A DNA stretch of 33,879 nucleotides from NCBI GenBank assembly GCA_003218475.1, contig QHNR01000069.1, positions 1 to 33,879 of the forward strand, read 5' to 3'. The DNA is from Verrucomicrobiota bacterium. Its GTDB lineage: Bacteria > Verrucomicrobiota > Verrucomicrobiia > Chthoniobacterales > UBA10450. The notes beneath the pieces were generated by a model that saw only the letters and a list, made by a program, of their open reading frames with translations, was not told the origin of the DNA and ran no database searches. Shown piece by piece: positions 15,534 through 22,707 of this stretch (positions are counted from its first letter, which is position 1; each line of letters begins with the position of its first letter). Position numbers and translations under genes: made by a program.

Positions 15534-15793
15534 GGGACACAAAATGCGGCGGTCTGCGCACCAGCGTTTATCAAGCTGGCCGAGATCAATCAATCTTCTC
15601 GGCGAACGGATCTGGGACGAGAACACAACCAATACGTTTTCCTTGCGAAGCCATTGCAATCATCATCATTTTCCGAAAGCAAGCATTCGCATGAACAGGC
15701 GAAGGCAAATACGTGTGGACTGCTGCTCGTCGAATACCGTAGCCCAGTCCTTTTATTCGCCGCGAAAACACGGTATATGTCTGTGCTCATTCT

Positions 15794-15867
15794 GCGCCCG
15801 TAGCTCAGCCGGATAGAGCAACGGATTTCTAATCCGTGGGTCGGGTGTTCGAGTCACCCCGGGCGCG
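15794..15867 (+). tRNA. tRNA-Arg (anticodon UCU)
   Basis: A full cloverleaf of 74 nt: acceptor gcgcccg/cgggcgc, D-arm gctc/gagc, anticodon stem acgga/tccgt with loop tttctaa (anticodon TCT), T-arm gggtg/caccc with ttcgagt. Discriminator base G at 15867. CCA is not encoded. The 260 bp upstream (15534-15793) hold no gene that I recognise. Confidence 0.95.
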
Positions 15868-15885
15868 TTCTTAAAAGGCGTGAGG

Positions 15886-15942
15886 AGTGAGAAGTGATTA
15901 GTGAGATGCTTACCTCTCACTTCTTGCTGATCACTTCTCACT
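15886..15942. repeat. Inverted repeat built on gtgagaagtgat, between tRNA and ada
   Basis: agtgagaagtgat (15886-15898) and atcacttctcact (15930-15942) are perfect inverse 13-mers. A second pair, agtgaga/tctcact, lies inside. The whole stretch is made of variants of one word. It overlaps the last codons of ada and provides its stop. Confidence 0.85.
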
Positions 15943-16998
15943 TCGTTTCCAGCGCCGCTCGTGATCGAGCAGCCACTTCTTGCGCCACAAACCGCCGCCG
16001 TAGCCGCAAAGTGTGCCATCGGCGCGAATGACGCGGTGACACGGAACGATGATGCAAATCATGTTCGTGCCATTTGCGCGACCCACTGCGCGACGCGCGT
16101 TTTCGTCTCCGAGGCGTTTCGCCATCCATGAATACGAGCACGTTTCGCCAACCGGGATTGACCGTAGAATTTTCCAAGCGCGCAGTTGAAAGTCCGAGCC
16201 GACCGGCGCCAGCGGGATCTCGAACTCTAGCCTTTTGCCAGAAAAATAATCAACTAGTTGCTGCCGCGTCGCTGTGAGATGGCGATGCTCGCCCGGGACG
16301 ACATTCGTTTCCAATCGCTTTCGCAGAATCGACAATTCGCGTTCGGTCGCGCGCCGGTCGATAAACTCGAGCAACCGTAAACCTTCATCGTCAGCGACGG
16401 CGATCATTGCGCCGAGCGGTGTATTGATTCGTTCCGCGAACAACGGGGTACGTGTCTTCACGTGCGTCGGCGATTCACCAAAAATTTTTGCAAACGCGTC
16501 ACGAAAACCGCTTTCCGATTCGAAACCGCTGCCGTTTCTCGCTTCGTGCACCCGGCTGCCCTGCCGTACCTGGCTTAACGCAAGACCCATGCGCCGCGCA
16601 CGATGATAAGCTTGAAAGGTCATTCCGTAATGCCGCTTGAATTGCCGGCGCGCGGTAGATGGATCAATCGCCAGCGCCGCCAACTCCTTGTCCGTAAGTC
16701 GTCCTCCCGGAGCGCGCTCGACTTCGGAACGCAGGCGCTCAATCAATTTCGGCGGACGTTTACCTGGCTCCATCGGGTCGCAACGCAAACAGGGACGATA
16801 TCCGCTCTCCAGCGCCTCACTCGAGCTCGCGAAGAAATCGACATTCTCTGGCGCCGGCTTTTTCGCCGGGCAGGTGGGCCGGCAGAAAATTCCCGTCGTG
16901 CGCACCCCGATAAAAAATATGCCTTCGAAGCTCGCATCGCGATTCACGAGCGCGCGATACATCATTTCCGGCGGAGGAAGGAGTTCAGGTGTTTTCAT
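15931..16998 (-). CDS. ada: Ada-type DNA alkylation repair protein: Zn/Cys domain, AraC HTH and O6-methylguanine methyltransferase
   Basis: 355 residues with the three Ada parts in order. The N-terminal methyl-phosphotriester/zinc domain has Cys39, Cys43, Cys70 and Cys73 (FCRPTC and CLRC). An AraC-type helix-turn-helix lies at about 95-180 (STARRQFKRHYGMTFQAYHR). The C-terminal suicide methyltransferase has PCHR with Cys320. It repairs methylated DNA and activates the adaptive response. The ATG at 16998 is chosen because it overlaps the DUF1203 stop (ATGA); an in-frame start 27 nt upstream lies inside that gene. The end (RWKRSEK then TGA) is read from the downstream repeat. A DUF1203 gene coupled to ada is consistent with one transcript. 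Confidence 0.94.
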   Translation of the reverse strand: MKTPELLPPPEMMYRALVNRDASFEGIFFIGVRTTGIFCRPTCPAKKPAPENVDFFASSSEALESGYRPCLRCDPMEPGKRPPKLIERLRSEVERAPGGRLTDKELAALAIDPSTARRQFKRHYGMTFQAYHRARRMGLALSQVRQGSRVHEARNGSGFESESGFRDAFAKIFGESPTHVKTRTPLFAERINTPLGAMIAVADDEGLRLLEFIDRRATERELSILRKRLETNVVPGEHRHLTATRQQLVDYFSGKRLEFEIPLAPVGSDFQLRAWKILRSIPVGETCSYSWMAKRLGDENARRAVGRANGTNMICIIVPCHRVIRADGTLCGYGGGLWRKKWLLDHERRWKRSEK

Positions 16999-17462
16999 GC
17001 ACGTTGGATTCGAAAAGTGTAACAACCGCGGGTCACGCTGCGCGCATCCACAAACGCAGTCTCCGGATTTCGCAGCAGCTTTTCAACAATCGCTTCTGGT
17101 TCGTTTCCATTTGCGACCTCGGCATCGATCATATCGTAACTTGTACTGTAAGCACGGAACGCGCGACCTCTGCGAAGGTCCTCGGGATACTCGTGCGTGG
17201 CGCTATAGCGTTCGCATGGCTCAGCATGAATGAAGATCGGCCCAGTCTCAGAATATGGATGGCCAGCCGGAATTGACTCGTAAGGAAATAGAATTACGCG
17301 CTCTCCTGGTTTTGCGAAACGCAGACAATGCCGGCACGGGTAACCAATCGGCGAATCTGCGGTCACCACGGCGTGGTCCGCTGCGCAGGCTTGTGCCGCG
17401 CGCCGAGCTCTGTCTGCGATTTCCGTGGGAAGAGGAACAACCCGAAAAGGTGAAGTTTTCAT
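16995..17462 (-). CDS. DUF1203 family protein
   Basis: 155-residue protein of the DUF1203 family, function unknown. Seen: FRVVPLPTEI at 6-15, the Cys pair PCRHCLRFAKPGE at 42-54, ILFPYESIPAGHPYSETGPI at 57-76 and IHAEPCERY at 78-86, then a C-terminal YTFRIQRA. These are typical landmarks of the family. No signal peptide. Its stop overlaps the ada start, so the two are likely translated together. Confidence 0.85.
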   Translation of the reverse strand: MKTSPFRVVPLPTEIADRARRAAQACAADHAVVTADSPIGYPCRHCLRFAKPGERVILFPYESIPAGHPYSETGPIFIHAEPCERYSATHEYPEDLRRGRAFRAYSTSYDMIDAEVANGNEPEAIVEKLLRNPETAFVDARSVTRGCYTFRIQRA

Positions 17463-17547
17463 GAATCAAACCTAAACGCGGTTCTCCGAATTGCGCATCG
17501 ACGAAATTCGGGCAGCGAATTCCGAGCGCTGTTCGCGATCTGCGTTA

Positions 17548-18387
17548 CTACAAAGATTCGGCCACAATTTTCGCCACCTCAGCGATGGCCGCTGCTCGAT
17601 CGTTCGCAGTCGCTGTTGATCCTAGGGAATAAATGGCCAGCAGCATCGGCGCGCGATCAGGCGGGCGCATTATCGCAATATCATTGGTTGCGCCGTTTGC
17701 CCCGCGCCCGGTCTTGTCGCCAATGATCCAATCCGTCGGAACGCCGGCGCGAATCATGGTTTCGCCAGTCTTGTTGCGTTGTAGCCAATCTTTGAGTTGC
17801 CGCCGTGACGATCGTGACAAAACATCGCCGGTGAGAATTCGCGTCATGTCAGCCAGCATCGATCCTGGCGTGGTCGTATCACGCTCGTCGCCTGGAATGG
17901 CGCTGTTCAGGTCTGGCTCTTTGCGATCGAGGCGCGTTACCTGATCGACAAGGCTCCGAGCAAAATTCGTAACGCCAGCCGGTCCGCCAATGGCATCCAG
18001 CAAAAGATTGCCGGCTGTATTATCGCTCTGTTCGATCGCGGCTTCACACAACGCACCCAAGGTCATCCCGCCCTCTTTGAGATGAGCCTTGGTGATTGGG
18101 GCATATTCCAGGATGTCTTTCGCGTCATAGGATATGAACCGATCCAATCGATCTTGCTTCTTATCGACGCGTTTCAAGACAGCAGTGGCAGCGAGAAATT
18201 TGAACGTGCTACACATCGGGAAACGTTCCTCCGCGCGGTAGTCAAGACGTTTGCCGCTACCAGTATCCAAGGCGGCGACACCTATTCGGCTGCCCAATCG
18301 CGCCTCGATGGCTGCAATCTGATTTGCCGCATCACTTCCCGCGCCCGCCACATTCGCGGCGAGCAACAAAACGAGAGTCGCTACCAT
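17548..18387 (-). CDS. bla: Class A (serine) beta-lactamase
   Basis: Hydrolyses beta-lactam rings in the periplasm by an acyl-serine route. 279 residues from ATG 18387. All class A motifs are present: STFK at 60-63 (nucleophile Ser60, preceded by Cys), SDN at 121-123, the omega loop EPDLN at 157-161 with the general-base Glu, and KTG at 225-227. The Cys before the serine resembles KPC-type enzymes, but no partner Cys follows KTG (KTGRGANG). The signal peptide from this start (VATLVLLLAANVAGA) lacks a positive n-region. A TTG start at 18447 would add an Arg-rich leader but overlap the thioesterase gene by 67 nt. A chromosomal, intrinsic enzyme; no mobile element is next to it. Confidence 0.92.
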   Translation of the reverse strand: MVATLVLLLAANVAGAGSDAANQIAAIEARLGSRIGVAALDTGSGKRLDYRAEERFPMCSTFKFLAATAVLKRVDKKQDRLDRFISYDAKDILEYAPITKAHLKEGGMTLGALCEAAIEQSDNTAGNLLLDAIGGPAGVTNFARSLVDQVTRLDRKEPDLNSAIPGDERDTTTPGSMLADMTRILTGDVLSRSSRRQLKDWLQRNKTGETMIRAGVPTDWIIGDKTGRGANGATNDIAIMRPPDRAPMLLAIYSLGSTATANDRAAAIAEVAKIVAESL

Positions 18388-18848
18388 CGATGATATGCAG
18401 GATGGCCTTCTTTGACCGCTACAAAAGTCCCGCGACAGGTGGCGCAAACTTTTCCGCCAGCACTTAATGTTCCTTCGACCGTCGCGCGATCATCTGTTAG
18501 ATCGACAACCTTGGCGGAAAGAAAGACCGAATCGTTCGTCGGAGTTGGCCGCAGTAACTTGATCGCATATTCTGCCGTGACAGTGCAGGGCGGCCGATCC
18601 TCGTTCGCCCGCTTCATCAGATGATATGCTGCTGTCCAATTGCAATGGCAATCGAGCAATGTCCCGATGACGCCGCCATTCAAAACTCCGTCGAAAGCTT
18701 CGTACTTCTTCTCCGGTGTCCATTCAGCGACCACTTCGCCCTTTTTTTTTGGAAAACTCCGGATGTGCAATCCTTCGGTATTTGCGGGCCCGCAACCCCA
18801 GCAGGCGTTGTTCGGGGCGTACTTTTCCTGAAGAGATTTGTCACTCAT
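18381..18848 (-). CDS. PaaI-like hot-dog fold thioesterase
   Basis: 155 residues. Hot-dog thioesterases of this group release acyl chains from CoA. Seen: an N-terminal CWGCGPANTEGLHIRSF at 16-32, typical of the PaaI/YiiD-like subgroup; the core EAFDGVLNGGVIGTLLDCHC at 50-69 with the usual FxGxxHGG place reading FDGVLNGG; and a C-terminal CATCRGTFVAV. The TAG stop overlaps the beta-lactamase start by 7 nt. Lying after the methylcitrate genes, it could act on CoA esters, but substrate is not shown. Confidence 0.85.
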   Translation of the reverse strand: MSDKSLQEKYAPNNACWGCGPANTEGLHIRSFPKKKGEVVAEWTPEKKYEAFDGVLNGGVIGTLLDCHCNWTAAYHLMKRANEDRPPCTVTAEYAIKLLRPTPTNDSVFLSAKVVDLTDDRATVEGTLSAGGKVCATCRGTFVAVKEGHPAYHRW

Positions 18849-18888
18849 GTTGGAAATTAGTTAGGCGGCGAGGCGCAGATGCGTTGCC

Positions 18889-18934
18889 AACGCGTTGAGG
18901 ACAACGCGTTCCACCTTCGAGCTTGCAAAGGTGG
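18889..18934. repeat. Short direct and inverted repeats between prpC and the thioesterase gene
   Basis: The self-complementary word aacgcgtt occurs at 18889-18896 and 18903-18910. ccacctt (18911-18917) pairs with aaggtgg (18928-18934) over a 10-nt loop. There is no T-run. The 163-bp gap 18849-19011 holds no gene. Confidence 0.5.
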
Positions 18935-19011
18935 ATTGGCTTCTCCGAAGACGATGCCAAGTCCAATCGCCGAAGGCGCAATATTTTTTGCTCGCGACGC
19001 AAGCGCTCGAC

Positions 19012-20151
19012 TTACCCGCCGCGCGCAGGCGAGCTCGGATAGGGGCGCAGCTTTGGCCCAATGTAAAGTGAACGTGGCCGGATCAGGCGATTGTGATCGT
19101 GTTGCTCGGTCACGTGCGCGCACCAGCCAGCTACACGAGAAGCTGCGAAAAGAGGCGTATTCAGCTCCGGCGGAAATCCGAGCATCCAAAACACCGGCGC
19201 AGCGTAGAGATCGACATTGGCGCAAAGTTGTTTCTCGCGATCCATCACTTCTTCGAGCTTTTCGCAAATCGGCACCCAATCTTCCTTGCCGGTGCGTTTC
19301 CCGAGTTCACGCCCGATCTCTCGCATCACCGGTACGCGTGAATCGCCTTTTTTGTAGACGCGATGACCGAACCCCATGATCTTTTCTTTGGTCTCGAGTT
19401 TTTTCATCAGCCAGGCTTCCGCGCGATCCGGCGTTCCGATTTCTTCAAGCATCTCCATTGCTTCCTCGTTCGCGCCGCCGTGTAACGGTCCTTTGAGTGT
19501 CGCGACCGCAGAGGTAACAGCGGCGTAGATTCCCGCCAGCGTTGAAGCCGTCACGCGCGCCGCAAATGTGGAGGCGTTGAATTCGTGGTCTGCGTACAAA
19601 TTGAAAATGGTATCCAACATTCGAATTTGCCAGTCCTGCGGAACTTTGCCCTCGAGCTTGTAAAAGAAATTGCCAGCCTGTGTGAGGTCCGGCCTTTCCG
19701 GCAACGGCTGTTGACCATGCGAGATGCGCCAGCCGTCAGTAATTAAGGTGGAAACGCGCGCGATCAGCCGGATAGACTTGCGGATGTTGGCGTCGTGCGA
19801 GTTGTCGCTTAGGTCTTTGTCGAACGCGCTCAACATGGACACGCCTGTGCGCAACATATCCATCGGATGAGTATTGCTCGGGAGAAGCCGCAGCATTTCA
19901 ATCACTGGCCCCGGCAGCGGGCGTTCTGAGGCAATTTGTTGGGTGAACTCGACCAACTGTTTCCCGTTGGGCAGCTCCCCATTCAGCAAGAGGTACGCGA
20001 CCTCCTCAAAACTCGCCTTCTCCGCCATTTCGTGAATGTCGTAGCCCCGATACATCAGACCGGCATTGGGATCGACCCAGCAAATCGCTGTTTCACCCGC
20101 GATCACTCCCGCCAAACCGGCGCTGTACTCTGGTTTTGCTTCAGTGCTCAT
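19012..20151 (-). CDS. prpC: Citrate/2-methylcitrate synthase
   Basis: Condenses propionyl-CoA (or acetyl-CoA) with oxaloacetate. 379 residues, the length of the short bacterial type. The catalytic triad is visible: His224 in GPLHGGANEEAM, His263 in GFGHRVYK and Asp314 in NVDLYAAPV; RPRSLYIGP near the end is the family signature. Position after prpB and prpD argues for the 2-methylcitrate reaction, although such enzymes often also make citrate. The C-terminus is odd: after YIGPK, where homologues end within a few residues, it runs on as LRPYPSSPARGG through GC-rich sequence with no similarity, as if the original end had been replaced. Confidence 0.9.
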   Translation of the reverse strand: MSTEAKPEYSAGLAGVIAGETAICWVDPNAGLMYRGYDIHEMAEKASFEEVAYLLLNGELPNGKQLVEFTQQIASERPLPGPVIEMLRLLPSNTHPMDMLRTGVSMLSAFDKDLSDNSHDANIRKSIRLIARVSTLITDGWRISHGQQPLPERPDLTQAGNFFYKLEGKVPQDWQIRMLDTIFNLYADHEFNASTFAARVTASTLAGIYAAVTSAVATLKGPLHGGANEEAMEMLEEIGTPDRAEAWLMKKLETKEKIMGFGHRVYKKGDSRVPVMREIGRELGKRTGKEDWVPICEKLEEVMDREKQLCANVDLYAAPVFWMLGFPPELNTPLFAASRVAGWCAHVTEQHDHNRLIRPRSLYIGPKLRPYPSSPARGG

Positions 20152-20194
20152 TTCTTCCGTTCACGTTAACCGTGATACGCGCGCCGACAAATGA

Positions 20195-21055
20195 TCAATC
20201 GTTTAAGCGCAACCATTCTTCGGCTACCGGATCGTAATCGAGTAGTTCGTAAAGTTCTTGCCTAGTCTGCATCTCGTCGATCCAATCCTTTTGCGTGCCG
20301 CTCTTCTTCAGGGCGCGCAAAAATTTCTCGCTCGCCTTCATTGTCACGCGAAACGCGCTCATCGGAATAATCACCATCCGATAGCCAAGCCCCATTAAAT
20401 CATGGAACGAAAGCAACGGGCTCTTCCCGAACTCCGTTATGTTGGCGAGCAGCGGTGCATCAATCTCCTTTGCGAAATCCCGGAACTCCTCCGGGCTTTG
20501 CAGCGCTTCGGGAAAGATCGCGTCCGCGCCAGCAGCGATATATTCCCCCGCTCGCTCAACTGCCCGGTCAAAACCCACTACCGCGCGCGCATCTGTTCGT
20601 GCGATAATCATGAAATCCGGATCGCGCCGAGCACCTATGGCAGCTTTGATTTTGCCAACCATCTCCTCAACATCGACAATCGATTTCCCTGCGAGATGTC
20701 CGCAACGCTTTGGAAATTCCTGGTCCTCGATGTGGCAACCGGCCAAGCCTGCGCTTTCCAACTCGCGAATTGTCCGCGCCACATTCTCTGCGCCACCAAA
20801 ACCCGTGTCTGCGTCGACGATCGCTGGAATCTTGATGGCTTTCGCAATGTAACCGGCCAGCTGTGCCACTTCCGTTAGCGTCAACAAACCGATGTCCGGC
20901 AAGCCGGCGGTTGCGTTTGCCATTCCAGCGCCGCTGATATACACCGCGTCAAACCCGGTGCGTTCCGCCTGCCGCGCTATTGCAGCATTCGGCACACCAG
21001 GCAGCAGCACCGCGCCCTTTGCTATCAGCTCGCGCAGCCTCTTACTCTTACTCAT
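20195..21055 (-). CDS. prpB: 2-methylisocitrate lyase
   Basis: Splits 2-methylisocitrate into pyruvate and succinate, the last step of the methylcitrate cycle. 286 residues. Seen: YISGAGMANATAGLPDIGLL at 39-58, the metal site DADTGFGG at 81-88, HIEDQEFPKRCGH at 108-120 with the catalytic Cys118 in the KRCGH loop, and IIARTDARA at about 149-157. It lies 10 nt after prpD and 43 nt before prpC. Confidence 0.94.
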   Translation of the reverse strand: MSKSKRLRELIAKGAVLLPGVPNAAIARQAERTGFDAVYISGAGMANATAGLPDIGLLTLTEVAQLAGYIAKAIKIPAIVDADTGFGGAENVARTIRELESAGLAGCHIEDQEFPKRCGHLAGKSIVDVEEMVGKIKAAIGARRDPDFMIIARTDARAVVGFDRAVERAGEYIAAGADAIFPEALQSPEEFRDFAKEIDAPLLANITEFGKSPLLSFHDLMGLGYRMVIIPMSAFRVTMKASEKFLRALKKSGTQKDWIDEMQTRQELYELLDYDPVAEEWLRLND

Positions 21056-21061
21056 CCCTTT

Positions 21062-21112
21062 TTTGTCATGTCGAGCGAGCCTTTGTCATTCCGAGCGAAG
21101 TCGAGGAATCTC
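21062..21112. repeat. tgtcattccgagcg repeat overlapping the 3' end of prpD
   Basis: A half copy (tttgtcatgtcgagcgagc, from about 21063) is followed by a full copy from 21084 (tgtcattccgagcgaag then tcgaggaatctc). The first 23 bases of the full copy occur inverted at 22672-22694 upstream of prpD. Read on the minus strand it encodes the last 15 or so residues of PrpD and its TGA. Confidence 0.85.
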
Positions 21113-22511
21113 GGTATTTTTCTCTACGCATTTCCATCGCCTTCATCAGTTCATCCACGTCTTTTGCCGCATCGAGCTTCCACACAATCTCAATGATTTT
21201 CCGTGCGCGATCGCTGCCGAGCATCGGATGAACCAAAACATTAAACTTCTCTTCCACCTGCGAATCTTTGAGCGGATTCTTGGCGTGCCCCGTCGGATAA
21301 TCGACACGCCTGGTCAATCGCCGGCCGTCGGCAAGATCAACGTGCACGATGTTTGCCGCTGCGCCGGGATACAACCCGCTCAATTCCTCATTGCGTTCGA
21401 CCTTCACGTTCTCCAAAAACTTCCGAATCTTCGGATCAGTAAAGCGCTCTGGCTGAAATTGCTCCTCGGTCACTTTGCCATCGATCAACGCGATCGCCGT
21501 AATATATGGCAGACTGTGATCGGCGGTCTCCCGCGTCTCCGGTTTCCATTTTTCCAGTTCACTGCCAATGATATCGACGGAGGCATCGTGACTCTCGATG
21601 GTCACCGCGCGCACCCTCGCTGGATCCCCGATTTCTTTCCGCAAAGAAAGCGCCGCTTCAATCGCGCTCTGGCTATGGTATTCAGCCGGCCAGAATTTGA
21701 TGCTCGTGCGCAAGATCATCGATGCCGGCCCATCGCTGGTTTCGGCAAACGGCACCGTAAACTTTTCTCCGACGTTGCCCAACGAAACGCCGAGCTGCTT
21801 TTCAAATCCCATTTGGCCTTCGAAAATCGGGCCCGGACCGGTCATCCCGGCGCGGGCGAGGAGCGCGGAAAAAACTCCGTGCCGCGCTGCGTTCGCGAAC
21901 GCTACCCCTTTCCAATGAGACAGCTCGCCTACGCGCGCCTGCCGCATTGCTGCACTTGCAACTCCGGCGATGTTTACTGCGTGGCGCGTTCTTTTCGGAT
22001 CAAGCTTCATTAATTTCGCGCACGCCAGTGCCGTTGAAAACGCGCCGTAAGTCACATGATCCCAGCCGCGCGCCCGAATGCTCGCCGCATCGCAGAACCG
22101 GCATTGCACTTCATAAGCGAGTGCGATCGCCGTAATCAATTCGCGTCCGCTTGCGCCAACGCTTTCTGCCACGGCCAGCGCCGCCGCAATGTTATCACTG
22201 GGATGCGCCGGTTCCTTCGACAAATAAGTATCGTTATAATCAAAATAGCGGATGCAACAGCCATTCGCGAACGCTGCCCAATCTGGTGGCGCCTTGTGAC
22301 CCGTGCCGATGATTGTCGACCCTTGTTTAGCCGAAAAATCCGAAGCAACTTTCCGCGCGATCGCGCACGGCTCTTCATTCCATGCCCCCAGCGCGCAGCC
22401 TAACGAGTCGATCACACGCCGCTTCACTTCATGCACGACCTGCTTCGAAAGATCCTCAAATCGAAGTGCACACGCGTAATCAGCGAGTTGATGAGCAAGC
22501 GTTTCCTTCAC
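21066..22511 (-). CDS. prpD: MmgE/PrpD family protein, probable 2-methylcitrate dehydratase
   Basis: Dehydrates 2-methylcitrate to 2-methyl-cis-aconitate. 481 residues, family-typical length. Seen: VIDSLGCALGAW at 33-44, the stretch RYFDYNDTYLSKEPAHPSDN at 88-107, conserved in PrpD, AIALAYEVQCRFCD at about 128-141, WDHVTYGAFSTALACAKLMK at 150-169, and WPAEYHSQSAIEAALSLR. The normal protein seems to end near ELMKAMEMRREK. The last residues, YRDSSTSLGMTKARST, are encoded by the dispersed repeat at 21062-21112. First gene of prpD-prpB-prpC; the gap to the divergent acyl-CoA synthetase is mostly another copy of the repeat. Confidence 0.91.
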   Translation of the reverse strand: MKETLAHQLADYACALRFEDLSKQVVHEVKRRVIDSLGCALGAWNEEPCAIARKVASDFSAKQGSTIIGTGHKAPPDWAAFANGCCIRYFDYNDTYLSKEPAHPSDNIAAALAVAESVGASGRELITAIALAYEVQCRFCDAASIRARGWDHVTYGAFSTALACAKLMKLDPKRTRHAVNIAGVASAAMRQARVGELSHWKGVAFANAARHGVFSALLARAGMTGPGPIFEGQMGFEKQLGVSLGNVGEKFTVPFAETSDGPASMILRTSIKFWPAEYHSQSAIEAALSLRKEIGDPARVRAVTIESHDASVDIIGSELEKWKPETRETADHSLPYITAIALIDGKVTEEQFQPERFTDPKIRKFLENVKVERNEELSGLYPGAAANIVHVDLADGRRLTRRVDYPTGHAKNPLKDSQVEEKFNVLVHPMLGSDRARKIIEIVWKLDAAKDVDELMKAMEMRREKYRDSSTSLGMTKARST

Positions 22512-22561
22512 GAAAGCTAACTTTCAATCTGGCGATGAATTGCGTGCGGGCAACCCGCTCC

Positions 22562-22694
22562 TGTCATTCTGAGCGGAGCGCAGCGGAGTCGAAGAATCCC
22601 GCGGAGTTACCGGTGGATTTTGCACCGGGATAGAAAGCCTGGCCTCGCGGACTTGGTCCGCTGCGTTGCAGCCTCGACTTCGCTCGGAATGACA
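22562..22694. repeat. Inverted pair of the tgtcattccgagcg repeat in the prpD/acyl-CoA synthetase divergent gap
   Basis: tgtcattctgagc (22562-22574) and gctcggaatgaca (22682-22694) are inverse copies with one mismatch. Inside are further inverse words around gcggagtcgaag and ccgctgcg. It covers 133 of the 196 bp between the two divergent starts, so both promoters must overlap it or be very short. Same family as 21062-21112. Confidence 0.85.
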
Positions 22695-22707
22695 GCAAAA
22701 TAAACAA

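Noticed and set aside
15586-15771. Minus-strand frame of about 61 codons upstream of the patatin N-terminus
   Set aside because: No recognisable sequence, no ribosome site, and it ends before the patatin start; it may be chance.
15534-15793. Integration site or mobile island next to tRNA-Arg
   Set aside because: No integrase, no duplicated tRNA end and no phage or plasmid gene is seen on either side.
16999-17025. Start of Ada 9 codons upstream (MLHFSNPTC)
   Set aside because: It lies inside the DUF1203 gene. The ATG at 16998 overlaps that gene's stop as ATGA and gives the usual N-terminus.
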